Part shown: positions 1 through 5,582 of the stretch, piece after piece
How positions within the stretch are numbered: position 1 is the stretch's first letter
Layout: every line of letters starts with the position of its first letter
Assembly (NCBI GenBank): GCA_031289895.1
Contig: JAITOP010000364.1
Span: forward strand, 1-10,671
DNA: 10,671 nucleotides
Source of the DNA: Prevotellaceae bacterium
GTDB taxonomy: Bacteria; Bacteroidota; Bacteroidia; Bacteroidales; UBA932
Direction of reading: 5' to 3'
Program-made: the position numbers and the translations under genes
Notes under the pieces: model-generated
What the model was told of the DNA's origin: nothing
Database searches by the model: none
The model's input: the letters and a program-made list of their open reading frames with translations, nothing else

Positions 1-15
1 CGATTAAAATAATCG
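1..15. repeat. Short inverted repeat at the window edge
   Basis: CGATT and AATCG are perfect 5-base arms around AAAAT. The repeat lies just past the stop codon of the minus-strand HMA gene, so it could be the start of that gene's terminator. The sequence that would hold a minus-strand T-tract is outside the window, so this cannot be decided. Confidence 0.3.
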
Positions 16-25
16 CAAGCCTCTC

Positions 26-238
26 TTAATTTGCTACTGCTTCAATATTAAATCCTGCTTTTTTCACGGCATTGACGATTTCTTCTTCTGTGCCGTCGGT
101 TTCTACGGTCAGGATTTTGTCAGGGTGGAGTGTATCTGCTTTCCAGTTTTTAATGTTCTCAACCTTGTTCAGGAAAGGCGTTACAGCGTTTACGCAACCT
201 CCACAGTCTATACTGGTTTTAAATTTTAATTCTTTCAT
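26..238 (-). CDS. Small heavy-metal-associated (HMA) domain protein, copper-chaperone-like
   Basis: A cytoplasmic protein of 70 residues with the ferredoxin-like HMA fold, which in this family binds Cu(I) or similar soft metals and passes them to a P-type ATPase or regulator. The metal site is visible near the N-terminus as I-D-C-G-G-C (CxxC, about residues 10-15). The usual GMTCxxC is changed to SIDCGGC. The rest (V-N-A-V, then a C-terminal E-E-I-V-N-A-V-K-K-A-G-F) matches the second helix and end of the fold. An in-frame ATG eight codons upstream (260-262) gives 78 aa, but a TAATTTTG -7 box overlaps that ATG. Transcription would then begin downstream of it, so the start at 238 is preferred. 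No metal-transport partner is visible inside the window; the next gene downstream is outside it. The fold is clear; the metal and partner are not. Confidence 0.82.
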   Translation of the reverse strand: MKELKFKTSIDCGGCVNAVTPFLNKVENIKNWKADTLHPDKILTVETDGTEEEIVNAVKKAGFNIEAVAN

Positions 239-259
239 CTTTTTTGTTTTTTGATGGTT

Positions 260-267
260 CAAAATTA
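260..267 (-). promoter_or_regulatory. Candidate -7 box for the HMA gene
   Basis: On the minus strand this reads TAATTTTG, matching the Bacteroidota -7 consensus TAnnTTTG. No well-spaced TTG -33 element is seen; the nearest is about 14 bases upstream. It overlaps the more upstream ATG of the HMA frame and therefore favours the start at 238. Confidence 0.4.
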
Positions 268-318
268 CGAATTACTGCCGACAAGCGGTTTACACAATTC
301 GGGAATTGTTTTAAATAA

Positions 319-349
319 AAAACTCACGCATTTCAAACGCATGAGTTTT
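319..349 (-). terminator. Rho-independent terminator of the endonuclease I gene, possibly bidirectional
   Basis: AAAACTCA (319-326) pairs perfectly with TGAGTTTT (342-349). After one mismatch come two further G-C pairs around a 9-base loop. Read on the minus strand the hairpin ends in a T-rich run (TTTTTTATTT), right after the nuclease stop codon at 380. On the plus strand the tail is TTTTATTAATATTT, but no plus-strand gene ends here. Confidence 0.75.
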
Positions 350-379
350 ATTAATATTTAACTGAAAATTGTGTTGTTT

Positions 380-1492
380 CTATTTTACGACAACCTTTCG
401 GTTTACTTCAAAGTCGTTTCCTAAAACTTTAATGATGTAGATTCCTGATTGATAAAAAGGTATCTGTACTTCCGGTTGGTTGGCGGCGTTGTCGAACGAC
501 TGCACCAAAATACCGTTCAGATTGAAAACCAGCACTTTCTTGATTTGCGCTTTCAAATCTTTGGACTGAATATGCACCGTTTGGTTTACAGATAACGACG
601 TTGGATAGATTTGCAGAAAATCTCTCGCCTGATATTCAAAATCGTCGGTGGCAAGCGGGTAGCCCCAAATCACATTGACCCAATCGGGGTGGTCGATAAA
701 CGGATTGCGGTTGTTCTGAGCCGCATAAATAGCATTGTTAATCGCTTGTTCGCGCGGACCTACCGGATCCGCTTGATGCCACTTCAAAAGAATATTCTTG
801 AAAGCATCGGTAAAAAATTGATGCACATTGCTGTAATTGAACATTTCATAAGGCTTCCAATCGCTATGGTCAGTTCCTTCGTAACAGGTGGCGAAATAGA
901 AATATGCGCGCGCAATGTCTCCTTTAAACTCCTCAATCGGCTCGAAAACTGTACCTATGTAGCCTTGGGAATAACCCGAATTGTCATTGCTTCCCAATTT
1001 TGAACCGTTTTGGGACGTCCATGAAACCGACCCCACACGTCCAAAGGGATAATTGCTTCTCATGCCGTTCACTTTTCCGTCCGTAGGCCAGATGTGGAAA
1101 GCATCGCTATACATAGGATTTGAAGAATTAAAAATGGATTGAGGAATCAAGTGTTCTCTGTTGTAACAGTCGCCCTCACCGTTATAATTTCCGCATTGAT
1201 TAACTCCTAAGGTAAAGTTATAAGGGTCAGGCCCGTCGGGATTTTCGGAATAAATGTCGAGCACCGTTTGGTCGTGGTCGTAATAGTTGTCTTTCCACGC
1301 ATCTCCTGTTTTGTAGAGAGTCCACAAACCGGCATAACCGATGGTTGAGTGAACCTTGATAATGTTGTACAGTTGCGTTTTCAAAGCGTAACCCGTGCCT
1401 GTGGCGTTATCGTAGTATCCCGTAGGGATTTGGGCATTTAACGATGAAATCATCAGCCCGAAAAATAAAGTTTTTAGTAAAGTTTTATTCAT
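380..1492 (-). CDS. Secreted endonuclease I with type IX secretion sorting domain
   Basis: A 370-aa extracellular nuclease of the endonuclease I family (His-Me finger; EndA/Vvn/DNase I-like), which cuts DNA non-specifically. A signal peptide covers about residues 1-20 (K-rich start, hydrophobic stretch, N-A-Q cleavage region). The catalytic core has C-Y-N-R-E-H-L-I-P-Q-S at 109-119, where the His of REH is the expected general base. It continues with D-A-F-H-I-W-P-T-D near 130-138 and N-Y-P-F-G near 147-151, as in family members. C100 and C109 could form a disulfide. Residues about 295-370 (I-Y-P-T-S-L...G-I-Y-I-I-K-V...R-K-V-V-V-K) form a C-terminal Por/T9SS sorting domain, so the protein should cross the outer membrane by type IX secretion. 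A likely role is use of external DNA as nutrient or turnover of biofilm DNA. The gene is monocistronic with its own terminator, and divergent from menC. Confidence 0.93.
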   Translation of the reverse strand: MNKTLLKTLFFGLMISSLNAQIPTGYYDNATGTGYALKTQLYNIIKVHSTIGYAGLWTLYKTGDAWKDNYYDHDQTVLDIYSENPDGPDPYNFTLGVNQCGNYNGEGDCYNREHLIPQSIFNSSNPMYSDAFHIWPTDGKVNGMRSNYPFGRVGSVSWTSQNGSKLGSNDNSGYSQGYIGTVFEPIEEFKGDIARAYFYFATCYEGTDHSDWKPYEMFNYSNVHQFFTDAFKNILLKWHQADPVGPREQAINNAIYAAQNNRNPFIDHPDWVNVIWGYPLATDDFEYQARDFLQIYPTSLSVNQTVHIQSKDLKAQIKKVLVFNLNGILVQSFDNAANQPEVQIPFYQSGIYIIKVLGNDFEVNRKVVVK

Positions 1493-1517
1493 AATTTTTT
1501 GTTTTTATGATACGCCA

Positions 1518-1525
1518 CAAAGTTA
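1518..1525 (-). promoter_or_regulatory. Candidate -7 box for the endonuclease I gene
   Basis: On the minus strand this reads TAACTTTG, a full match to TAnnTTTG, 25 bases before the nuclease ATG. A clear TTG -33 element is not seen at the usual distance. Confidence 0.45.
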
Positions 1526-1573
1526 CACATTAATTTGCCATCTTTCCGGTTTTTCATACTTGATTTTTATCAG

Positions 1574-1581
1574 TATTTTTG
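1574..1581 (+). promoter_or_regulatory. Candidate -7 box immediately upstream of menC
   Basis: TATTTTTG matches TAnnTTTG but ends only four bases before the ATG at 1586. If used, the mRNA would be leaderless or nearly so. A TTG occurs at 1560-1562, but the gap of 11 bases is shorter than normal. Confidence 0.3.
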
Positions 1582-1585
1582 CAAA

Positions 1586-2593
1586 ATGAAAGCAAGTTTT
1601 CACCCCTGCCTTTTGGAATTTAAACGCCCTGCCGCTACTTCGCGGGAAACTATGGCTTCCAAACTGACTTATCTTCTTAAAATTCAACAGGAAAATAACG
1701 AATACACAGGCGAATGTGGTTTTTTTAAAGGGCTGAGCGCCGACCCCGAAGCGGGATATGAGGCTCAGCTTCAATGGGTTTGCGAGAACATCGAAAAAGG
1801 AAAGGATTTTCTTTGGGAAGCTTGCCGAAAATTTCCCTCCATTCAGTTCGGGATTGAGCAGGTTTTCAAACAATTGAAAAACCAACAAAAAGATTTTTAT
1901 TTCTCTTCCGATTTTACCGAAGGAAAACACGGAATCCTCATCAACGGCTTGATTTGGATGGGAACACCGGAATATATGCGGGAACAGATTCAGCAGAAAT
2001 TGGCGCAAAAATTTACCTGCATCAAGTTGAAAATAGGCACAAACTGGGACGGAGAATATCAGATTTTGAAACAGTTGCGCACGGAGTTTCCTGCTTCACA
2101 ACTGGAATTGCGGGTGGATGCCAACGGCGGGTTCTCTTATGGACAAGCTCCAAAAATTTTAGAACAGCTGGCAGAACTGGAAATCCATTCGATAGAACAG
2201 CCTATCAAGGCTCATCAGGAATCGCAAATGGCTGATTTATGCAAAAATACGCCTGTTCCTATTGCTTTGGACGAAGAACTCATCGGTAAATTTCATCTCG
2301 AAGAAAAAGAAAAATTACTGCAAGAGATTAATCCTCAGTATATTATTCTAAAACCTTCGCTGGTCGGGGGTTGGCGCGGTTCGCAGGAATGGATTGATTG
2401 CGCCGAACGGCAAAGTATCGGCTGGTGGATTACTTCCGCGCTGGAATCCAACATCGGACTGAACGCCATTGCCCAATGGACAGCGGTTCTGCGCACGCAG
2501 ATGCCGCAAGGTCTCGGCACAGGAAGCCTGTATATCAATAACTTCCCGACAAAATTGGAAGTGCGGGGAGAAAAGTTGTTTTATAATCCGTGA
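1586..2593 (+). CDS. menC: o-Succinylbenzoate synthase (menaquinone biosynthesis)
   Basis: A cytoplasmic enolase-superfamily enzyme that dehydrates SHCHC to o-succinylbenzoate, the step before MenE in menaquinone (vitamin K2) synthesis. All catalytic positions are visible over 335 residues: K-L-K (K147/K149), the metal ligands D178 (R-V-D-A-N-G-G), E204 (I-E-Q-P) and D229 (A-L-D-E-E), and the opposing base K256 (I-L-K-P). The C-terminal G-T-G-S/L-Y-I-N region is also family-like. The frame is open 17 codons further upstream (ATG at 1535), but that extension (M-P-S-F-R-F-F-I-L) does not look like the enolase N-terminal capping domain. M-K-A-S-F-H-P-C-L-L-E-F at 1586 does, so 1586 is chosen. 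menE, its pathway partner, lies 1.9 kb downstream across inserted DNA. OSB synthase activity is inferred from family and context, because some enolase-superfamily members act on N-succinyl amino acids. Confidence 0.93.
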   Translation: MKASFHPCLLEFKRPAATSRETMASKLTYLLKIQQENNEYTGECGFFKGLSADPEAGYEAQLQWVCENIEKGKDFLWEACRKFPSIQFGIEQVFKQLKNQQKDFYFSSDFTEGKHGILINGLIWMGTPEYMREQIQQKLAQKFTCIKLKIGTNWDGEYQILKQLRTEFPASQLELRVDANGGFSYGQAPKILEQLAELEIHSIEQPIKAHQESQMADLCKNTPVPIALDEELIGKFHLEEKEKLLQEINPQYIILKPSLVGGWRGSQEWIDCAERQSIGWWITSALESNIGLNAIAQWTAVLRTQMPQGLGTGSLYINNFPTKLEVRGEKLFYNP

Positions 2594-2632
2594 AAAAGGT
2601 GAGTATTCAATCTCATGATAAGTTGATTTTTG

Positions 2633-2640
2633 TAAATTTG
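2633..2640 (+). promoter_or_regulatory. Candidate -7 box for the restriction-modification relic
   Basis: TAAATTTG matches TAnnTTTG and lies 40 bases before the ATG at 2680. No convincing -33 TTG was found at 17-23 bases. Confidence 0.35.
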
Positions 2641-2679
2641 TCTTTATAAATAATCAGCCTCCATATATTGTGTAAAAAC

Positions 2680-2823
2680 ATGAGCGAAGAAAATAACATA
2701 CAACTATCCTATTATACTAACTTGTTGGCAGGTAAAGGCAGTATTTCTTGGGAAATTTTGAGAACAACAGAGAAAATGATATTAAATTATAGTAAAAGCA
2801 ACATCTATGAAATCATTAATTAA
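2680..2823 (+). CDS. Small 47-aa ORF upstream of a truncated Dam-type methylase
   Basis: ATG to TAA gives 47 residues, M-S-E-E-N-N-I-Q-L-S-Y-Y-T-N-L-L-A-G-K-G, then S-I-S-W-E-I-L-R and an end in I-Y-E-I-I-N. There is no Cys, signal peptide or membrane segment; it looks soluble and mostly helical. I do not recognise a named family. Its last 17 bases overlap the ATG of the methylase remnant in another frame, the tight overlap of translationally coupled genes, so it was probably a partner in the same operon. It could be an intact accessory protein or the remnant of a longer one. It reads through without internal stops and has a -7 box 40 bases upstream, so it may still be expressed. Confidence 0.5.
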   Translation: MSEENNIQLSYYTNLLAGKGSISWEILRTTEKMILNYSKSNIYEIIN

Positions 2824-2923
2824 ATACAGAGGCGGAAAATCTAACGAAATTCCAAATATCGAAAAGCATATACCGAGATATGACGGTCGGTTGAACAGTA
2901 ATTCCGTTGAACGAGTAGGATAA
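2807..2923 (+). pseudogene. 5' remnant of a Dam-type (D12 class) DNA adenine methylase
   Basis: Only 38 codons remain. Residues 1-27 (M-K-S-L-I-K-Y-R-G-G-K-S-N-E-I-P, then H-I-P-R-Y-D-G) match the start of D12-class N6-adenine methyltransferases. The K-Y-x-G-G-K-S element there is part of the S-adenosylmethionine site (motif X). The later motifs, F-x-G-x-G and the catalytic D-P-P-Y, are absent. After about codon 27 the sequence (R-L-N-S-N-S-V-E-R-V-G, stop) no longer resembles the family, which puts a deletion or replacement joint near 2888. Full members have about 260-300 residues, so this product cannot methylate DNA. A restriction-enzyme relic 1.3 kb downstream on the same strand suggests both came from one restriction-modification system. 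The call rests on a short but characteristic stretch. Confidence 0.72.
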
Positions 2924-2952
2924 ACCTTCTCTAACTTCCAGTAAATGCCATA

Positions 2953-4104
2953 CTAATAATTACGATAATAATTCTGTATAAATCGGGTCAGATTACTGTA
3001 TATGGGAACTGTAAATTGTACAAACATTTCTTGTGCCGGCGGCGGAGTAGATAATGATGCGCGTTTACAAAGGTCTAATTCTTTTTTACTTAAAGCGCGT
3101 TCGTCGCCATTAAACGATGCGTATGAGTCTGTCCACACATAAGTACCGGGGAAACGTTGCTGCGAAAGAATTGTATTTGTCTTATAATCAACTATAAAAG
3201 CATCAAGAATACCGGTTGATGAAACTTCTATTTTTCGTATTGTCAATTTTGCTTTTACCGTACCATACACATCGCGTGTTACGCCTTTGCGATCTTTGTA
3301 TGTGCCTGTTTTCACGCTATCTTGTTTAACCTCATAAGTATCGCTGCTTTCACGTACTTGACCTACAACAAAATCTAAAAAACGTAATTGAATTATCTGG
3401 TCGGGATTTAGTTTCATATTTTCGGCTTCTTCGGGCGAAAATACTTGTATATATTCATTTCGTATATTGGTCGAAAAATATTCAAAAACCTTATTCTGAA
3501 AAAAATCGGCGCTTACCTTATATTTGCCTTCTACGGGGCTTTGTTCCAACACAACTTTCAATGTTGCTTGCCATTTTGATTCTTGCAATTTACTCGCAAC
3601 ATCCTTATATCCTGCAATTATAGCATTTGTTTTTTGATATTGCAGATAAGCCTGTTTTGCTGTTGCGCGAGTTCCCTTGCGAAGGCTTTCTTCGGCAAGT
3701 TGATAACTTTCTTCGGCTGCCATATTACGCGACGATTCAAGTTGTGAACTGTAATAATTGGCATTTGGTATAATATTCAGAGCCGACGGACAGCGTGATA
3801 TTTGCACAGCAATGTTATTTATCTTACTGTATAAATCAAAAATTTTCTGATAACGATTATTGGTTGACGATGATGCCAACAAACGCTCGGTTTCTTTTTC
3901 CGTATAATTTACAGCCAACGGATAGGCTTTTGACAACGCAGCAGACGCTTTGGCATTGTCGGGCGACGAACGCAATTTTTCAATTGCCTGAATACAGGCT
4001 GTATAATAATCGCCTTTCGTAAGCGCTCGCATACCGGTACTCTTGCAACTCACAACAAATAGCATTATCAACACAATAGCAACAAAGATTTTAAAAATTT
4101 TCAT
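2953..4104 (-). CDS. Putative lipoprotein of unknown function with helical, TPR-like N-terminal half
   Basis: A 383-aa protein with a lipoprotein signal: K-I-F-K-I then a hydrophobic run and V-V-S-C, giving a lipidated Cys at 20. The +2 residue is Lys. It should be anchored in the cell envelope, probably the outer membrane. Residues about 25-180 are helical with many Ala, Leu and Tyr (A-Y-P-L-A-V-N-Y-T-E, Y-Q-L-A-E-E-S-L-R-K-G) and resemble degenerate TPR repeats. Residues about 185-383 appear beta-rich and include a run of T, K and V around 270-300. No enzymatic motif is recognised. The gene is intact and lies antisense between two broken restriction-modification genes, so it may have replaced the missing parts of that system. 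It ends about 30 bases from the methylase relic. Function unknown; a role in envelope assembly or stress would be a guess. Confidence 0.8.
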   Translation of the reverse strand: MKIFKIFVAIVLIMLFVVSCKSTGMRALTKGDYYTACIQAIEKLRSSPDNAKASAALSKAYPLAVNYTEKETERLLASSSTNNRYQKIFDLYSKINNIAVQISRCPSALNIIPNANYYSSQLESSRNMAAEESYQLAEESLRKGTRATAKQAYLQYQKTNAIIAGYKDVASKLQESKWQATLKVVLEQSPVEGKYKVSADFFQNKVFEYFSTNIRNEYIQVFSPEEAENMKLNPDQIIQLRFLDFVVGQVRESSDTYEVKQDSVKTGTYKDRKGVTRDVYGTVKAKLTIRKIEVSSTGILDAFIVDYKTNTILSQQRFPGTYVWTDSYASFNGDERALSKKELDLCKRASLSTPPPAQEMFVQFTVPIYSNLTRFIQNYYRNY

Positions 4105-4126
4105 ATTATTACTTTTTATTTATTTG

Positions 4127-4134
4127 CAAAGATA
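4127..4134 (-). promoter_or_regulatory. Candidate -7 box for the lipoprotein gene
   Basis: On the minus strand this reads TATCTTTG, a full match to TAnnTTTG, 22 bases before the ATG. No TTG is seen at normal -33 spacing. The same octamer is used by the divergent promoter at 4221. Confidence 0.4.
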
Positions 4135-4197
4135 AAAAAATACGGGGATTATGGGTTTCATTATACATTTTTAATTTTCAATTTGCAGCTATGATTA

Positions 4198-4228
4198 TTG
4201 GTGATAGATGATTTTTTTGTTATCTTTG
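4198..4228 (+). promoter_or_regulatory. Strong Bacteroidota-type promoter upstream of the endonuclease relic
   Basis: TTG (4198-4200), a 20-base spacer, then TATCTTTG (4221-4228) matches the Bacteroidota TTG-N19-TAnnTTTG consensus almost perfectly. It is the best promoter in the window. It precedes the truncated restriction endonuclease. Because nothing resembling a terminator lies between 4228 and menE at 4464, it may now drive menE. Confidence 0.65.
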
Positions 4229-4252
4229 TGCAAACAAATCAGAATTTGATTC

Positions 4253-4429
4253 GTGACAATACAAGAATTTGCAAATAAATTTAAGGAAATAAAAGCATTG
4301 GATTTTGTTCCGACAATGCGTAAAGGTACAACCGGAAGTGGTTATACTTTGGAAACATTGTTGGATATTTCCGAAAATAATTTTGCCTCACCCGATATTG
4401 AAGGTGCAGAACTGAAAGCCCATCTATAG
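4253..4429 (+). pseudogene. 5' remnant of an MvaI/BcnI-like restriction endonuclease
   Basis: Fifty-eight codons from a GTG start (an in-frame TGA lies directly before it, so translation cannot begin earlier). The sequence runs T-I-Q-E-F-A-N-K-F-K-E-I-K-A-L, then R-K-G-T-T-G-S-G-Y-T-L-E-T-L-L (23-37), E-N-N (41-43) and S-P-D-I-E-G-A-E-L-K-A-H (46-57). This is the N-terminal part of MvaI/BcnI-family nucleases. D48, E53 and K55 have the D-x4-E-x-K spacing I recall for the MvaI active site. The reading then stops (L, TAG), so the whole DNA-recognition C-terminal part, normally some 190 residues or more, is missing. The joint is near 4423, only 40 bases before menE. An inactive relic of a restriction enzyme, probably once paired with the methylase remnant at 2807. 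The promoter at 4198-4228 is intact. Confidence 0.75.
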
Positions 4430-4463
4430 AGTCATCTTACAATTTATCTCTATAACATAAATT

Positions 4464-5480
4464 ATGATGCTTACCTTAAACTTCTCAACTCCAATCAATA
4501 TAAGCCAAATCCCACAGGAAGAAAGTTGGCAGAAAGAAATTGTTGATTTTCTGAAAGAATGGTATTCTACTTCGGAAGTGGTGATTACACAGACTTCCGG
4601 CTCAACAGGAACACCTAAAAAAATCGAACGAAAAAAATCCGCCATGAGGCAGAGCGCCTTGATGACCGGCAGATTTCTAAACCTCAAAACAGGTGATACT
4701 GCTCTACTCTGCATGCCCGCCCGATACATCGCCGGAAAGATGATGCTTGTACGTGCTATTGTTTGGAGGCTCAAATTGATGTGCATCAAACCTGCATCTC
4801 GTCCATTGGAAGGAATTAATCAAGACATTGCCTTCTCCTCCATGGTGCCCATGCAGGTCGAAAACTCGCTCGACAGGCTTCATCAAGTGCAGAAACTCAT
4901 CATCGGCGGAGCGCAGGTGGCGCTTCCTCTTGCCGAAAAGTTAAAACACATTCCGACAGATATTTACGAGTCTTTTGCTATGACAGAAACCGTTTCGCAT
5001 ATTGCGTTGAAAAAAATTTCGGGCGGCGGAGAAAATCCGTTCCGACTGTTGCCTGATACGAAAATCCGCACCGATGAGCGCGGTTGCCTGTGCGTTCAGC
5101 CTCTGTTTTTGGATTTAGGAGAAGAAATCATCACGAACGATTTGGTAAAAATACTCTCTGACAACGAGTTTGAGTGGCTTGGAAGAATTGACAACGTGAT
5201 TAATTCGAGCGGAATTAAAATCTTTCCCGAAAAAGTCGAAAAACAGTTAAAGCCTGTTATTCATCAAGAGTTTATCATATCTTCCGAAAAAGATGATTTG
5301 CTCGGAGAAAAAGTGATTTTAATCGTTGAAGGAGAAAAAATTGACGGTCTGGAAGAAAAAATTGAGCATTTCCCGTATCAAAACAAATATGAAAAACCCA
5401 GAAGAATTTTTTATACCCCTCATTTTGAACGCACTCCGAACGGAAAATTGCTGAGATGCAAGATTGTTGAAAAATTGTAA
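4464..5480 (+). CDS. menE: o-Succinylbenzoate-CoA ligase (menaquinone biosynthesis)
   Basis: An acyl-adenylating (ANL superfamily) enzyme that activates o-succinylbenzoate with ATP and CoA, the step after MenC. Visible motifs are the P-loop T-S-G-S-T-G-T-P-K-K (44-53), M-T-E-T (173-176), the hinge L-G-R-I-D-N-V-I-N-S-S-G-I-K-I (239-253), and the C-terminal T-P-N-G-K-L-L-R (324-331) with the presumed catalytic lysine K329. At 338 aa it is much shorter than the roughly 450-500 aa enzyme of Proteobacteria or Firmicutes, but usual for Bacteroidota, which have a reduced N-terminal domain. There are two adjacent ATGs (4464, 4467) and either could be used. No promoter of its own is evident; transcription may come from 4198-4228. 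It ends about 100 bases before the SulP gene. Confidence 0.92.
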   Translation: MMLTLNFSTPINISQIPQEESWQKEIVDFLKEWYSTSEVVITQTSGSTGTPKKIERKKSAMRQSALMTGRFLNLKTGDTALLCMPARYIAGKMMLVRAIVWRLKLMCIKPASRPLEGINQDIAFSSMVPMQVENSLDRLHQVQKLIIGGAQVALPLAEKLKHIPTDIYESFAMTETVSHIALKKISGGGENPFRLLPDTKIRTDERGCLCVQPLFLDLGEEIITNDLVKILSDNEFEWLGRIDNVINSSGIKIFPEKVEKQLKPVIHQEFIISSEKDDLLGEKVILIVEGEKIDGLEEKIEHFPYQNKYEKPRRIFYTPHFERTPNGKLLRCKIVEKL

Positions 5481-5518
5481 CGAAATTTCACGAAATAAGA
5501 TATTTATCATGCCAAAAA

Positions 5519-5551
5519 TTGCCCCTAATTGAAAAAACGATTTTAACTTTG
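5519..5551 (+). promoter_or_regulatory. Promoter of the SulP transporter gene
   Basis: TTG at 5519-5521, a 22-base spacer and TAACTTTG at 5544-5551 fit the Bacteroidota consensus. The -7 box lies 31 bases before the ATG at 5583, so the SulP gene can be transcribed independently of menE. Confidence 0.55.
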
Positions 5552-5582
5552 CACTTTCATTTAAAAAAGTTTTCAATATAAA

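Noticed and set aside
239..262. N-terminal extension of the HMA protein by eight codons
   Set aside because: The upstream ATG is overlapped by a TAATTTTG box, and HMA proteins of this size usually begin just before the first strand.
611..1003. 130-codon plus-strand open frame
   Set aside because: It is antisense to the endonuclease I catalytic region, with no family signature.
1535..1585. N-terminal extension of menC by 17 codons
   Set aside because: The residues do not resemble the capping domain and include the candidate -7 box; the ATG at 1586 fits the family start.
2953..4104. Transposase or phage origin for the gene between the restriction-modification relics
   Set aside because: The protein has a lipobox and no integrase or transposase motif, and no terminal inverted repeats were found around it.
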